NCBI RefSeq assembly: GCF_910596095.1 | Contig: NC_056548.1 | Location: forward strand, 7,093,151 to 7,157,150 | Source of the DNA: Thunnus maccoyii | Lineage: Eukaryota > Chordata > Actinopteri > Scombriformes > Scombridae | Direction: 5' to 3' | DNA: 64,000 nucleotides | Part shown: positions 13,001 through 25,700 of the stretch, one piece after another | How positions within the stretch are numbered: position 1 is the stretch's first letter | Layout of the letters: every line of letters begins with the position of its first letter | Notes under the pieces: generated by a model | The model's input: the letters and a program-made list of their open reading frames with translations, nothing else | Told to the model about the DNA's origin: nothing | Databases searched by the model: none | Program-made: the position numbers and the translations under genes

Positions 13001-15404
13001 GAAAGACAGGAAACAAACACACTAAATACTCAGCAGTTACTACAAATACGAAGAAAATATTGCTCCACACAATGTCTACACCTCAGAAATGATACAAACA
13101 ATACCTCCTCTTTCTTCTCTTTCCGCTTTTTGTTGCGAGGTTGACTGTCAGGGTCCTGTGAGGGAGCGTTGAGTTCACTTGCATACTCTCGGATGAGGAC
13201 GTCGATCGCCCCCTTTACAACCTGGTCCCGACGCAGGGTTTCTTCATCAAGAACCTCCTCCTCATCGTCATCCCCGTTCTTTGACCCACTGCTGGCTCCC
13301 TACACGATTAAAAAACAAGCATAATAAAGAGGGAGAAACAAACTTATCTACCCGATTTTAACAACATTATCAATACAGAAACGTTGATTTAATCTTTTAT
13401 TCAGCAGGTATACAGGGCTACGTACGCCGTTGGCACTCTTCTTCTTGGCCTTCCACTCGTCTAGTTGGGCCTTAGTCTTGGCGTCTACCTTGACCAGCAG
13501 TTTCTTGTCACCTAACAGCAACTCGTGCAGCAGTCTGAGGGCTCGCAGTGTGGATTCGGGCTCCTTATACTCACAGAACCCAAAAGCTTCCAGGAGTAAA
13601 AGAAAAGAAAGTTAAACAATTACAAAACATTTGATTACTTGATTTGAACCAGAAGTTTTCATTTTAATAAAAAAAAAAGCGTAATTACATTCACAGTAAT
13701 TGAAGTTGTTGGGGGTCAATACTTTCTAATAACCATTATAGTAATGCACTAGTGTAGTATCTGAAGTCTCAGGGATGTGCAAAACAACATGAATTCGCAT
13801 AAAGACAAGATGGTAAATGACTGGTTTAAATCTGTTGTGCCCATTTTGTTTTTACCTTGAAGTTTCCCGGAGGCACCTTGGACCCTCTTCCAGCTTAGAA
13901 CAATACCGCATTTCTATATTGAAAGATGACAGAAAAAATAAACAGTTTAATGTCACATCAGAGATGCTACTGAATAATCAATGATCCATTCACCATTATA
14001 AGAAATGGATTTATCAAGACTGTATTCACCAACAATGCACAAAGTTGGCGCAAAGGTATCTATGTCTCCTGGGGACATCAGTTCCAGGGCTGTTTTAAAT
14101 GGATACCTGCATCGTGCTGTGAGCAACTATTATCAGAACCAGTCATGTGTGAACGTGACAATGCAAGTGGTTTTTCCCATATAAACCAATCAATATGGTA
14201 AAAGGTGGTGCTTACCTTGATGATGATGATCTTGCAAGTGGTGACTGCTACTTGCAACTCTTAATCTATGCAATTGCTTCTTCTGATATATAATATTCAA
14301 AGCTGATCATCCAACAAAATAGTGCGAAAAATGTCCATATGTAGACCCTTTTTCTTTTTAGACCAATAAGAGGTTTCAAATGAACAAACTGTGAGCAAGA
14401 CTCACATCTGATGAAGTGGATACGCTCACACTTTTAATTGTATCAAAAGATTGAGGTAGCATACTTTATGTTTCCACTTGGTGTAGACATCACCTTGTAG
14501 TGTGAAACCCTCTTCAAAAACCTGGTAAGTTCGGTGTGGTCCATGTATGATCAACTCACCGCTAAAAGCTGTCTGACCAACATGTCAGATGCCTTTTCGG
14601 AGATGTTCCCTACAAATACAGTGGTGGTGGGGCCACTGCTGTCATCTGTGTCCTTGGCTCGGATGTTGCCAGGCTCCTTTTTTGGAGCCATCGGCTTCTG
14701 TGCTACAGTGACTGTCGTTGGGACAAGAACCTGCAACAGCGAAAATTACATTTTACATTTTAAGTATCCCTTCTCCAGAGCATTAAATAAGATATATTAC
14801 CACCACAAAATGTGCAAACATTTCAAGCAACCAATAATAACTGAACTGAATTCCTAATGAGTGAGGACTGTGTATCTATTTGCAGGTCATGCAGCACAGC
14901 TGATGCTTCAACTGGCAAGCGGTAGGAACTACTGTTTCTAACTCACTGTGGGGGTGGGGGTCACTACACCCATGTGAACCGGGATCATGGGAGTACCTGG
15001 AATGAGAAACAAAACAAAACACTCAAACCTCTTATCACGGCATACAACTAATCACAACCACACAAAAAAAGAAACTTTCCACTTTCCAGTAGATAAATGT
15101 GAAAACAGCCCTCTAGTGTCAAACTCTGCACATATATCATTCTGCATATTAAAGCTCAAACATCCAACTGAAAAAACAAGAAGAAAAACACATTTCAAAG
15201 TGGAGGGGGACTTTTAAAAAATCACACACAGGACCCCCACAGGTTTATTTACAGACACACAGTTATCACAGCTGTTCAGCCACATCAGTATTCAATACCT
15301 GGTGGGACCGCTGGTGCAAACCCTCCATACTGGGGAGGTGGGATCCTCGGGGGAAGCTGCGGGATGCCAATCTGCTGGCGGTTGAGCGGAGGAGGGTATG
15401 ACAT
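4078..15404 (-). CDS. rbm25: RNA-binding protein 25 (RBM25), complete, 17 coding exons
   Basis: Spliced from 15299-15404, 14947-14996, 14560-14730, 13856-13913, 13426-13586, 13105-13299, 12900-12983, 8692-8960, 7652-7763, 7436-7525, 6884-6957, 6629-6779, 6054-6462, 5655-5959, 5453-5551, 5197-5244 and 4078-4170, giving 2,475 nt and 824 residues (human about 843). All junctions are GT-AG and phases agree. The product begins MSYPPPLNRQQIGIPQLPP (Pro-rich). It then has an RRM (RNP2 TVFVGNI, RNP1 AFGFCEY), a long Arg/Glu/Asp/Lys alternating region (mostly exon 8692-8960), and a C-terminal PWI domain ending ETEAKKIGLVK. RBM25 is a nuclear speckle protein that binds exonic CGGGCA-type elements and U1-associated factors to control alternative splicing, including BCL2L1. 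The Arg/Glu-rich exon is the most diverged from mammals. Intron 8961-12899 is unusually long for this gene. Confidence 0.95.
6821..6842. repeat. Poly(A) tract in rbm25 intron
   Basis: Twenty-two consecutive A on the plus strand (T on the transcribed-sense minus strand). It lies about 40 bases upstream of the acceptor side of exon 6629-6779, between that exon and exon 6884-6957. Simple sequence; length may vary. Confidence 0.9.
8961..12899 (-). other. rbm25: Large rbm25 intron (3.9 kb)
   Basis: No exon, RNA gene or named repeat could be supported here beyond a (CA)n run at 9801-9825. Several open frames (for example 11786-12403) are fragmentary and start or stop without splice-compatible context. 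Intron 7764-8691 likewise shows nothing recognisable. Confidence 0.6.
9801..9825. repeat. (CA)n microsatellite
   Basis: Twelve uninterrupted CA units in the large rbm25 intron. Confidence 0.95.
15095..15215 (+). repeat. Repeat family B fragment in rbm25 intron 1 of the coding part
   Basis: Matches the 3' portion of the copy at 2640-3110 ('ccctctagtgtcaaactctgc', then 'acaagaagaaaaaca'). It lies between coding exons 15299-15404 and 14947-14996. Confidence 0.7.
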
Positions 15405-15690
15405 CCTGAGGAATACAGGAACCTATGGAGGAGACGGGATGTTCATGAGGGTCTTTTGCACTTATATTAGGTAGTGTCGAGTTCATTATAGTGTTGAATT
15501 TAAACACAGATAGCACAAGTGTGTACTTATGTTGCCAGCTAAGCCAGGTGGGACACCTGCTCAGTCCAAAAAGTAGACATCCATCAACCATGTTAGCTGC
15601 CTAAATTAGCTCATGCTAGCGAGCGAATACTCTGTGGCCTTGCTAGTTCACAATAGCTAAAGCGGTCATTTAAGTTACGGATATACTCAC

Positions 15691-15900
15691 CAGTGTAGTC
15701 AAATATGAATAAAAACCAGCAGCTAGTAATACTGTGGGTTATGCGAATACAAGCCCATTAAATACAGTAGACGGAAAAACGTAACGCTAGAGGTTAGCTT
15801 TAAAAATTATCACCGGTGCGTTCATGAACCCCTGGATACAAATAACTGGGACCTTTTCTTTTCGAAATGAATCATGGGATATCACAGCGGACCCAGAAGG
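15691..15900 (-). promoter_or_regulatory. rbm25: rbm25 non-coding exon 1 and core promoter
   Basis: A good donor (CTG|GTGAGT on the minus strand, boundary at 15690/15691) marks the 3' end of a 5' UTR exon. The coding exon holding the ATG (15404) is preceded by acceptor-like TTCCTCAG and CATAG sequences. The 12-mer ATCCCATGATTC (minus, 15869-15880) resembles the core of ZNF143/THAP11 promoter sites and also occurs at the rdh12 promoter. The start site is inferred to be near 15840-15900. A repeat begins about 70 bases farther upstream. Confidence 0.5.
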
Positions 15901-15964
15901 CTTTTTGCCCGAAGTTTAGTCTCTCAGGCAGGATCTGAAACCGCTGCCTCGGCTCATGATTGGT

Positions 15965-16400
15965 CTTTAAAGACCCTTTCCACTCAAAAATGTGTTTTTC
16001 TTCTTGTTCCTACAGTTGGATGTTTGAGCTTCACTGTGCAGAAAGACGTATGTGCAGAGTTTGTCATCTGCTGAAAGTTGAAGTTTCTCTGTGTTCATTG
16101 ATAATTTGATGTATGATGTAGAGACTTGAAGCCTCCAGTGCACATACACTGAGAATGGACTATACAGGGAAGTAGGAGGCATCTTGTGTCCAGCAGTTAA
16201 ACTTTTAAAATGAAACAGATTTGCATATTTATAGATTCTGGATTTTTTTTAATGAGGTAGAGAAGGAGTAGATGCAATTTTAAGGATTTTAATGAGGTAT
16301 TTATACAGTGTTTGTGGGAAAACATATCAGACACAGATTATTGTTCCAAGCAGAGTATTTTTATGTCTTAATACAAGTCTGGACCAGACAGTCTTATAGC
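15965..16400 (-). repeat. Repeat family B, inverted copy next to the rbm25 promoter
   Basis: Reverse complement of the family seen at 2640-3110, from 'ttcttcttgttcctacagttg' through 'cttaatacaagtct'. Near full length. It abuts the rbm25 promoter, so it may bound or feed regulatory sequence. Confidence 0.7.
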
Positions 16401-16589
16401 AAGTGATAGCAGCAGTGGCAAGAAGGCTGAGTGTATGCAGTACACAGTATACTACACAGCAGTGTAAACAGTAGTGATTTCTGTTCTGTCAATAAATTTT
16501 AAAGATATTACTTAGATTAAATTAAATAGACTTATTTTATTATTATTATTACCTTACTTTTGCTCTGTTTTTATTCTTTATTCTTCTAT

Positions 16590-16675
16590 GTTGTGTTTGT
16601 GGGAGCAAACACTTAGAAACATTCTCTGTATGCTTGCATACTTAACTAATAAAAACAGATTCTGATTCTGATAAT
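16590..16675 (+). repeat. Retroposon 3' tail
   Basis: Ends in 'aataaaaacagattctgattctgat', the (GATTCT)n-type tail typical of fish LINE/SINE 3' ends. The body upstream is not recognisable. Confidence 0.45.
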
Positions 16676-16744
16676 AATTTATGTTAGATGTGTTTTTTTT
16701 CATTTAAAAAATATCTGGTTAGATATTCTTAAAATGACATCTAC

Positions 16745-16870
16745 TGCAAATATTTTTGATTGCAAAAGTTTAACTGCTAGACACGAGATGTCTCTTATTT
16801 CACTATAAAGTCCATTCACAGTGTTTGTGCCCCGGAGGTTTCAAGTTTCCACATCACACTCGTGATGTAG
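16745..16870 (+). repeat. Repeat family B, forward fragment
   Basis: Similar to 2760-2885 ('ttaactgctagacacgagat' and 'tttccacatcacac'). Forms an inverted pair with the copy at 15965-16400, with the retroposon tail between them. Confidence 0.65.
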
Positions 16871-19380
16871 CTCAAAGGTATTTACCCTTATAATATTCTC
16901 TGGTCTGTCCCTCACCCAGCCACTGTGCAGTGTTTTTTGAATGTTTTAGCCCATTACTATCCACTTTACATTGATGCTGACCATTTCCAAAGCACACCCA
17001 GTGTTTTTTCCACACCTTTCAATGATTTCAAACACTGAACTGGTACTGAAACTGTTTGTTGATGAAGTTATAACAGACAAGAAACTCAATAACTGATTAA
17101 TTGTCATTAACAAAGCTAAAGTACCACATGTTCTCTGGTGTCAACTTCTCAAACTGCTGCTTTTACATAATAATTTATTAAATAACCTTTGGGTTTGATA
17201 CTTTTTGGTTGGACAAATAATATAACTTGAAGATATTCAATGGGAACATTATGAATTATGAATTTATTTTTTGCTATTATCTGACATTTTATGTATTAAA
17301 TAATTAATCTGAAACACAATGAACAGATAAACTATGAAAATCATTGGCTGCAGCCCAACACTATGCATCATGTCTCATTTTATTTTTGCCAGTGTACCTT
17401 ATTTTTGCATGATACTTCAGTACAGACTTAAAAATCATTACCATGCAACATGTAGACAACAATAACAGAGGACGTCATTTTTCACTAGGATGGATAAATT
17501 CAAAGTCTCTGCAGTTCCTCTTTCATAGTGAAATGAACTGAGAAAATATTTGTCTAGAAGATATTAAAAACTCTAAACATGGCTTGGAAACTACATAAAT
17601 ATAAAATTATAAATTATTTAAATTGGTTGATTTGTAGTAGGTTCGTATCAGAATAAGAACCAGGTTTATTGCCAAGTAGGTTTGCACATACAAAAAAATA
17701 CACAAAATCAAGTAATCTCAATAATATAAAGAAGAAGTGTAAAAGTGTAAAATGTATTCTGAGAGAAGCTGCAAAAAGTTTAAATTTTGTTATGTTTATT
17801 TATCTTTTAGTACACAGTCTGGTAGTAGCTGGGAATCTGGCGGAGGGCAGGATTTATACACATCCTGGAAGAAGGTTTAGCCTGACAGGCAGCAATCAGG
17901 GAACAAACATTATAGGTCACATATTATTATTATTATATTCTCAGTATTCTCCGTTTCAAACACTTGGTGGCGCCAGATTCATTGCTTTAGTTTGTAACGA
18001 GAGCTCTTCAATGACTTCATCACCCCAGGTGATGTGTTCATACATCAGTTTGTAGCTCTGGGCTGCGTCACACATACCGGCTGATTACGTCAGAAGAAAA
18101 ATATGTGTTTAATGTGTCGCTTAGCAACCGCTGTGTTAAGTTTATGTTCTATAACCCAAGGTTAACTAACAAACTAACTAACTATTGTATGTGCTTTTAC
18201 AGTTAAGTTAAAATCAATTTTATTATATGTTACAATAATATATCAGTGTTTGTTGTTTTAGACACTGTATATCTGTTTTTGTATTGTTTATTATGTGTAT
18301 TTTTGCAAGAACTGTGCACACATTGTGTCCTGACAGAAAAAAAATCAAACCATCAGTGGGCTAAAACATTAAAAATGAGATGGATAATGGTTTTCATCAA
18401 CGCCAATCACACCAACAACAGACACTGCAACAGGCAGAGGTGGAATGTGGTTAAATACATTTGTTCAAGTACTGTACTTATGTTACATTTTACATTTTAA
18501 GGCAATTTAGTTACATGTCTGCTTTTTAATGTTAATTTACTCCACATGCAGAATACTACATACAAAACAAATGGCCTTATAATACCTTACACAGTTATAA
18601 ACAACCCAGCAGTATATAAAGTAGTTCAAATTAGTTTGAACTTGACCAGATAAACAATAAAATCCTACTCACACATTAATGCATCAGCATAACAACATTT
18701 TTATAAACTAATATAACACTCAAAGGGACAATTCTTCTGCATAATGAATACTGTTATTTTGGATTATATAAGTATATTTTGCTGATAATAATACAGTACT
18801 TTTATTTATGAAAGAATAGGACTACTACGGTTTACCATGTGATTTTATTGCTTATTATATGATGATTTAGGGGCTACACTTTTTAGTAAAATATCCTTAA
18901 TTTCTGATGATTTTTTTGGAAGAATTATTATAAAAAAAATTGAGCTGTGCTTCAGGAAGATCACCTTAGTTTGGCTGATTTTATGTGTAGAGAAGTTTTG
19001 TTCTTGTCTATGTTGCCTATGTTGACAAATGTTTCACCACTGTAACTGTGTTCTAACGTCCTGTAAGTACATGTGGGCTGGACACTTGTATGTACATGAC
19101 ATAATAACTAAGTGACTCCTTTAAAAGGTAAAAGGTCTGAATACTGGAATAGACACACGTTATAACGGGTAGCCAAAGATGTAAACACATATATTTGCTT
19201 ACATCTGACCTGAAATCTGATATGTTTTGGTCGGAGCTATGTGGACAAACAACGAGGCCAAACGCTGTAACATAAACACTCGGCGGCGTCTGTGGAAATT
19301 TCCACCTGGATGAGACTGCGGTACATCACTTCCCAGCAGGCATTTAAAAAAAACCTCCTAGCCTACGTCAGTCCACAGGT
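16871..19380. other. Intergenic region between rbm25 and arg2
   Basis: No gene supported. It contains a reverse-oriented retroposon end at about 17645-17695 ('agaaccaggtttattgccaag'), a fragment ending 'ggctgcagccca' near 17350-17362 that resembles the TIR of a common fish MITE, and a composite repeat at 18437-19155. A CRE-like TTACGTCA is at 18086-18093. The remaining sequence is AT-rich and featureless to me. Confidence 0.5.
18437..19155 (+). repeat. Teleost 'aagtac' composite repeat, copy 1
   Basis: Starts 'agaggtggaatg...ttcaagtactgtactta' and ends 'aaaggtctgaatactgg', the paired ends of a large non-coding repeat widespread in teleosts. Related sequence is at 33165-34085 and 36715-37516. 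Divergence is high and no coding capacity is seen. Confidence 0.6.
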
Positions 19381-19470
19381 CACGCCCCCCTAAACGAACC
19401 CTCTATTTCGACAGTTCCTATTGGCTAACCAGAAGGTGTGTCATCCACCCTGACGTCAGACGCTATATAT
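19381..19470 (+). promoter_or_regulatory. arg2: arg2 core promoter: GC/KLF box, inverted CCAAT, CRE, TATA
   Basis: In order: CACGCCCCC (19381-19389), ATTGG (inverted CCAAT, 19420-19424), a perfect palindromic CRE TGACGTCA (19451-19458) and TATATAT (19464-19470). The spacing predicts transcription starting near 19495-19500, about 300 bases before the ATG. The motifs are read directly; their use is inferred. A consensus CRE only 5 bases from the TATA box is the tight arrangement found in cAMP-responsive genes. Confidence 0.6.
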
Positions 19471-19798
19471 GAAGCAGGGCGTTCTGCTGGCAATAAAAGC
19501 TTATAACACATTATAACGCTCAGCATCACTGATAATTACTAACTGCTAAACGAAGCTTTGTGTTTTGTATGAATAAATTAGGGCGTGATCATCTCTACCG
19601 CTTATCACAGTCTTCCTACCCGGTAGCTCATTAATATTAATTGGATTTACAGGCAATAAGACCGACCCTCTGCACCAACGCGGCCACATTCAGCATCCCA
19701 CTGAGGTTTCATCAGACTCTTTGTTCGGCGGCTGGAAGAGTCGGTTTGATTTGGACTGGGCTGATTATATTTTCAGGGGGAAAAGTAAAAAAGGAAAA

Positions 19799-22700
19799 AT
19801 GGCTTTGAGAGGATCTCTTTCTCGTCTTCTCCGGACTCAACTCAGCCACACTTGCCAACAGAGCAGAGCTCAATCCGTGGCTGTTCTGGGAGCTCCCTTT
19901 TCAAGAGGGCAGGTAAGAAAATCTTTTTGGTAACATTTCTTTTTTCCTCCCTCTCATTTTCAACAGTTTCAACACTCATTTAACTCATTTCTCTTGTGTA
20001 CTTATGTATTTATTGATTGATTCATTGACAGAAAAGAAGAGGCGTGGAGCACGGTCCTAAAGTCATCAGAGATGCGGGGCTCATCGACAGGCTTTCCGGG
20101 TTAGGTAGGTGACGGGATGACGGGGGACAGTAGTAGAGCAACGCAGCGGCGTTATGTAACATTGAATGGGTGTATCCTGCAGGTTCAGATTTAACGCGTA
20201 CCTCCGGTTTTTCAGCCAGCAGTCCGTTACATCACCGGCTGACCGTAAATATCAACATCAGACACGTAGCTTAGGAGAGGTTATTCCCGTACGCATGCTT
20301 TGGAGAACAAAGTGATCTCTGCTGTAGTCTACTGTAAATACAGTACGTCTCCTAAATATCTCATCATAGTGATAAAACAGGATAATGACTAGAATCTCCA
20401 CTGAATAACCTTGTTTTGTATATTTTTTTGCTTTCAAGTAGTTTGGTGGCAGAATAAACCAAACCAGACAATGATGTAACCCCCTGCTGAAATATTTTGA
20501 GGATGAACTATGGCGACTACGTGACTGAGCTCCAGTCGGCGCGAGAACAGCTATTAAAGCGATGCCACAGAGGGACAAGAATAAACATGAAGTGACTTGG
20601 GTCACTCAGTGAAACAACAGACACTGTGGTAACTCAACATCATGCAAAGTGATGTATTTTTTCTCCATTCGGGGAACCACATGTCTGGTTTAGTCGTTCT
20701 TGTTCTCGCACATGCTCGGACGGGCGCAGGAAGAGAATGGCTGATTTATTTCCAATGTGTCGTCACCGCAGACAGACTCACTCGCTACTGTAGCACTACT
20801 TTTTATTTGGTTTTTGCCGACAGCAGTGGCTCTCAAAGTGGAGTCCAGTGACTCCTTGAGGGGGTGCCCATCAAAAAGGGGAATCATTTATTTTCACTAT
20901 AATTCCATCCATAAGTAACACAATGACAGAATGTGTGACTATTTTGGTCATGGGTTTCATACACTTCCTGTAATAAAACATCTAAAAGCAAAAATCTTAT
21001 CAGATGGGGGTCTGTGGTCTAATTGGTGGTGTCAGTTTAGGGGTACTTGGCATGAAAAAGTTTGAGAGCCACTGTCCTTACAGTATTCAGCTGGAAACAG
21101 GGGTCGCTTTGAGGCTGAAAGAGGACACCTCAGGCGGAAAGAATGCCTTCTTTATTACAGTCACCAAGGTTTGCATTGTGTTTGAAATTCCAGGGCCACG
21201 TAACAAGAGGAATGACCTACAGCAAATGCAGAAGTCACGGCAGGAGTATTGTAAAGATAGCCTGCTGTGTGGGTGACTTAAAATACCACTAAGCACATTT
21301 AAGGTCACTATAAAGTCAGCCTTACATACTGTTTATCTGTGGTACAGACACAGATAAAGTCATTTTTGAGTGCCAAGAACATACTGTACATTAATGTAGT
21401 GCCATAGCAGATTAAAAAAAATACAATTAGGTACAATAAAGTCAAGAAGGCTTTAACTATTGATTGGTCTTTTCTTTTTCAGTTTTTATTTGATTAAGAT
21501 AATGACAAATGCATATTACTATTATTAAGTTAGTCCACGCAGTTTTGTGCCTAAAAGAACATCCAAAAAGTCTCCACACAGGTAGGACTATCTCATAAAA
21601 TAGTAAGATAATATAATAAGAAAATAAAAACGCCATAGGCTATGAGGAGCAGCAGAGTTTACAGACAAGGGTGTCTGTTGATACATGAACATATGAAATC
21701 AACTCTGTTTTCATTGCACTGGCTCCCTTGTCTCCTTCAGGACTGATTACAAAGTCCTGCTACTCACATAGAAATGCATGAATGGACATGCACCTCCCTA
21801 CCTACAGGAACTGATCACACCACAAACCTTCACCCGCACACTCAGATCTGCCAGCAGCTCGCTCCTCCAGGCCCCCAGTACTAAGCTCCGCACCACGGGG
21901 GGGGGTCAAGCCTTCTGCTCTGCTGTACCACACTTGTGGGACAGACTTCCTAACCATCTGAGGGCAGCACAGACCCTAGACTTTAAAAAAAAAATCTTAA
22001 CTCTTATTACTGTTTTCTTTATGTTGTGTGTTCTATGTTATTAATATTGTAGCACTTGCGGTACAAATTAAATGTATTATTATTTTTATTATTACCACAG
22101 ATGATTAAAATTAGGCCACTATAAGGTTGCTATAAATACCCTCACTATAGAATATACCACAGACTAAGTCTACTATCATGACTGATATAAATATAATAAG
22201 AAAATGACAGTAATTGTTGGTGATATTTTAGTCTTGCGTACGTTTTCATACTCTGGATAATCTTGGTGTGTGATATTTAAAGACGTATCAGTTCCTACGT
22301 TGAAGTCAATTAATCAGACCCAGAGAGTTATAGTACCTGCCAAGTAATCTGACCATGTCTGGTGTCCCATCAGCTTATCAGCTGTCAACAGATGTTGCGT
22401 AACAGGCTCGGCCCTGCCCATCTTCACACAGGGAACATTTTTCAGTTGGGAAATTATTTTGTATCCTGTAACTGACATATATTTCTGGCAGAGGCCACAC
22501 AGTTACCAGGAATGTGTTGTACTGAATGTACTGTAGTGTATGGCAGTCAAATGAATTGAATACGCTCCATAAAATTATCAAATATGTTCAAATATATTTA
22601 GAGTTATGTCCCAAATTTTTAAGAATACAGTATATAAAATTTAAAAAAAAAACACTCTCTTTAAAAAAAAAATCGTGATAGGCTAAAATGAATACTGGTT

Positions 22701-25700
22701 ACACTGATACAAAAAGTAAATGTGTTTCCAGAGTAAAAAAATCAGTTAGTTATTTACTAAAGAAAAATGTGTTTTTTGTCTATCCTGGCACATCTTGAAA
22801 CTGAAGAACTATTCTCACACTAAGATATCATAGATCTGACAATCCTAGATTGGAAATCATACATTATTGTTGCTTGTTTGTTTTTTTTATTTCAAGTGTG
22901 ATTTTTAAACACTTTTATGACATGGCAAATTACTTTGTTGCTTGTTGAGAACTAAATGGAGGTTAGGTGTAATTATACATTGCTTTAAAGTCCCTTCTAT
23001 ACAATATTGGAGTTATGACTATTTGGTGTAGAGCTAAATTTAAAAAAAAAAACTGAGAGGAAAAATTGAAATTATAGGGTTGTTCTATTTTTGAATTTAA
23101 AATCCTTGTCCAATGTCCTTAGTTTGCTGAATTTGAAGGCAGTGAGCTGACTGAGTGTCTCCTTCCTGATGGCCTGATTTCAATTTGGCAGCAGTTAAAA
23201 AAGATATACAGTAACTGCCATGTCACTAGCTGAGTCAAAGGTATGAAACCAAATCTGAACTGAACTTAATACCACATCGTCTTGCAATCCTCACACTCTC
23301 AGGGCTGGTGTCAGTCTGTACAAACAGTTTCAAAAATAAATTCATACATATAATTAAATCAATAATTGTTGGGATTTAACTGCAGCAATGAGTACAGTAC
23401 ACTTAGCAGCTATAATCTTGTATTTCAAAGTAAATAGAAGCCGAACTTGCAGCCTGTAACTGCTATAACAGACTTTTTGATTTGTCTTGCAATAGATGCC
23501 CACGATTGCACCAAGACATGGGCTATTCCTGTCCTGTCTACGAATGGTAACGAATCATATTGGTTCTCTTTAGATCAGCTGAGTAACACTACACTGCCAT
23601 CAAAGCTGACACTGCTAGATAAGCCCCTGATGCGGTGGATCACATCACTTGTTTACCTCGCAGTAAATTAAGTGGAAACTTTTTGGTCTATACTTCTGTA
23701 GCCACCTGGCACAGGGTGAACTGTAGTGACTGAAATCTGAGCTGAAGTGTGAAAGGGAACGAATGGAAAGTGCTCCGTCACTTATGTTCCACTGGCATTG
23801 AATGACTCAGCCTCCTTAGACTGCAAGGTAGACAGATCCATGTCAAGTCATGCTGTAGAAGCTACTGGTTATGTTGTTTTTTCAGCTGAAACTGGCACCT
23901 GCAGTTTTCAAAGTACAAATGTTTCTTCAGAGTAGAGAACAGGATGGAGTCCTAAAAATGAGATGGTACAGACTCAAGATTGCAGGTTCCTTCCATGCAA
24001 CAGTCAGTGTGTGTCCTGGGATAAAACATTGAACCACTGTGCAGTCATCATAAAATAAAAGGGTGACTAAGCTAACTGTCTTAAAAGCATAAAGTGCCTA
24101 AATTCATGGCAGCTTGCTCTTATGTTCTTCAGACTACTCTGTCCACGACTTTGGAGACCTCAACTTTCACCACCTTGAGACGGACGAACCCTACATGGAT
24201 GTGAAGTTCCCTCGCACAGTGGGAGCAGCGAATAAGATGCTGTCTGGCGCCACTAGCAGAGCTATCGGTGCTGGGCACACCCTTGTCATGCTTGGAGGTG
24301 ATCACAGGTAACCACCCTGAAATCATGCAATACAACCAAAGTGTCCAAAGCTTACTTTATACCATTTTACCATATGTGTTAATGCTACACCTCCCTTGAA
24401 AACCAGATATTTATATGACTGCCTTTCTCCTTTTACAGCCTTGCTATCGGATCAGTGGGAGGCCATGCCGAGCAGTGTCCTGACCTGTGTCTCATCTGGG
24501 TTGATGCTCACGCAGATGTGAATACGCCCATGACTTCACCGTCAGGAAACCTCCACGGCCAGCCTGTGGCCTTCATGCTCAAAGAGCTGCAAGACAAGGT
24601 GAGAAATATTTAAGATCCTCTTCAGACATGTTTTAATATATATATATAAATTCTCCTCTGAATTAGAATGTGTCTGATATGAGTTTTCCACAAAAAAAAG
24701 CTGTTAACTAGTTTAAATGTCTTAAACTGCTGAACATAAGGGAGCTCCTACTTCCTTGTAAAATAAATTCTCAGTCTATGTGCACTGGAGACTTCAAGCT
24801 TCCATATCACACTTATGTAAGTTACATACTGGACCATAATTGGCTCCAAACTAGGTCAAGGTCATAAATCAGGCTTGTAGGTACACCGCTTAGATTCAGA
24901 TTTAAGGTGAGCTCAGAGAAACTAACCTCCTTCAGCAGATTCATTTGAAAACAGCCTTCTAGCATCACAGGTGACAACCAGAAAAAAAATGAAGGTGCAC
25001 ACACTGCACCATGTATGCAAATATTTGGCTATAAATAGGTTCTGGAACAAATAGTTATGTTAGTTTAGAAACATGTTTTAGTCACCTTTTTAGACTTGAA
25101 ATGCATCTAGAAGGCCGTCCTTCATCACTAAAGAGTTGAAAGTGCAAATAGTAGGTGAGCATGAGGCTGGGGGTGTCCTGTAATTCCAGTGAAGTGAAGC
25201 TTTGAAATCAAGCAGTAAAAAATCATATTAATATCTTTTGAAATCAGTTGTGGAGCGTTTCAGTCAAATACATTTTACTTGACTGACATCTTTTTATTAT
25301 CTGGTTTGCCAGGTGTTTTTGACACACTAAGAGTATGAGCCAAGGTTAAACAAACGTCCAGATATCAACTGGTATTGGGGTTTTTTCTGTCCCTACCTAC
25401 ATATAAATTTCATATTACATTATCTCTGTCTGTCCACCACAGATGCCAGATATCCCAGGGTTCTCCTGGATGAAGCCATTCCTCTCCTCCAGGGACCTGG
25501 TCTATATCGGACTGCGGGATGTTGACCCTGGAGAGCAGTAAGTAGATACGATAATTTTTTACAACTTGTACCATATGTGGCTTATGTGAACCTAATTTTC
25601 CAACATGTAAGCAGTGTAAAAACTAGTTATTGATGTTTTCGAATTTGATTATTGCAGCCAGATCCTGAAGAACCTGGGTATCCAGTACTTCACCATGAGG

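Noticed and set aside
21778-22044. 88-codon frame in arg2 intron 2 as a gene or exon
   Set aside because: Its sequence is the conserved end of an L2-like LINE protein and it lacks splice-compatible continuity with arg2.
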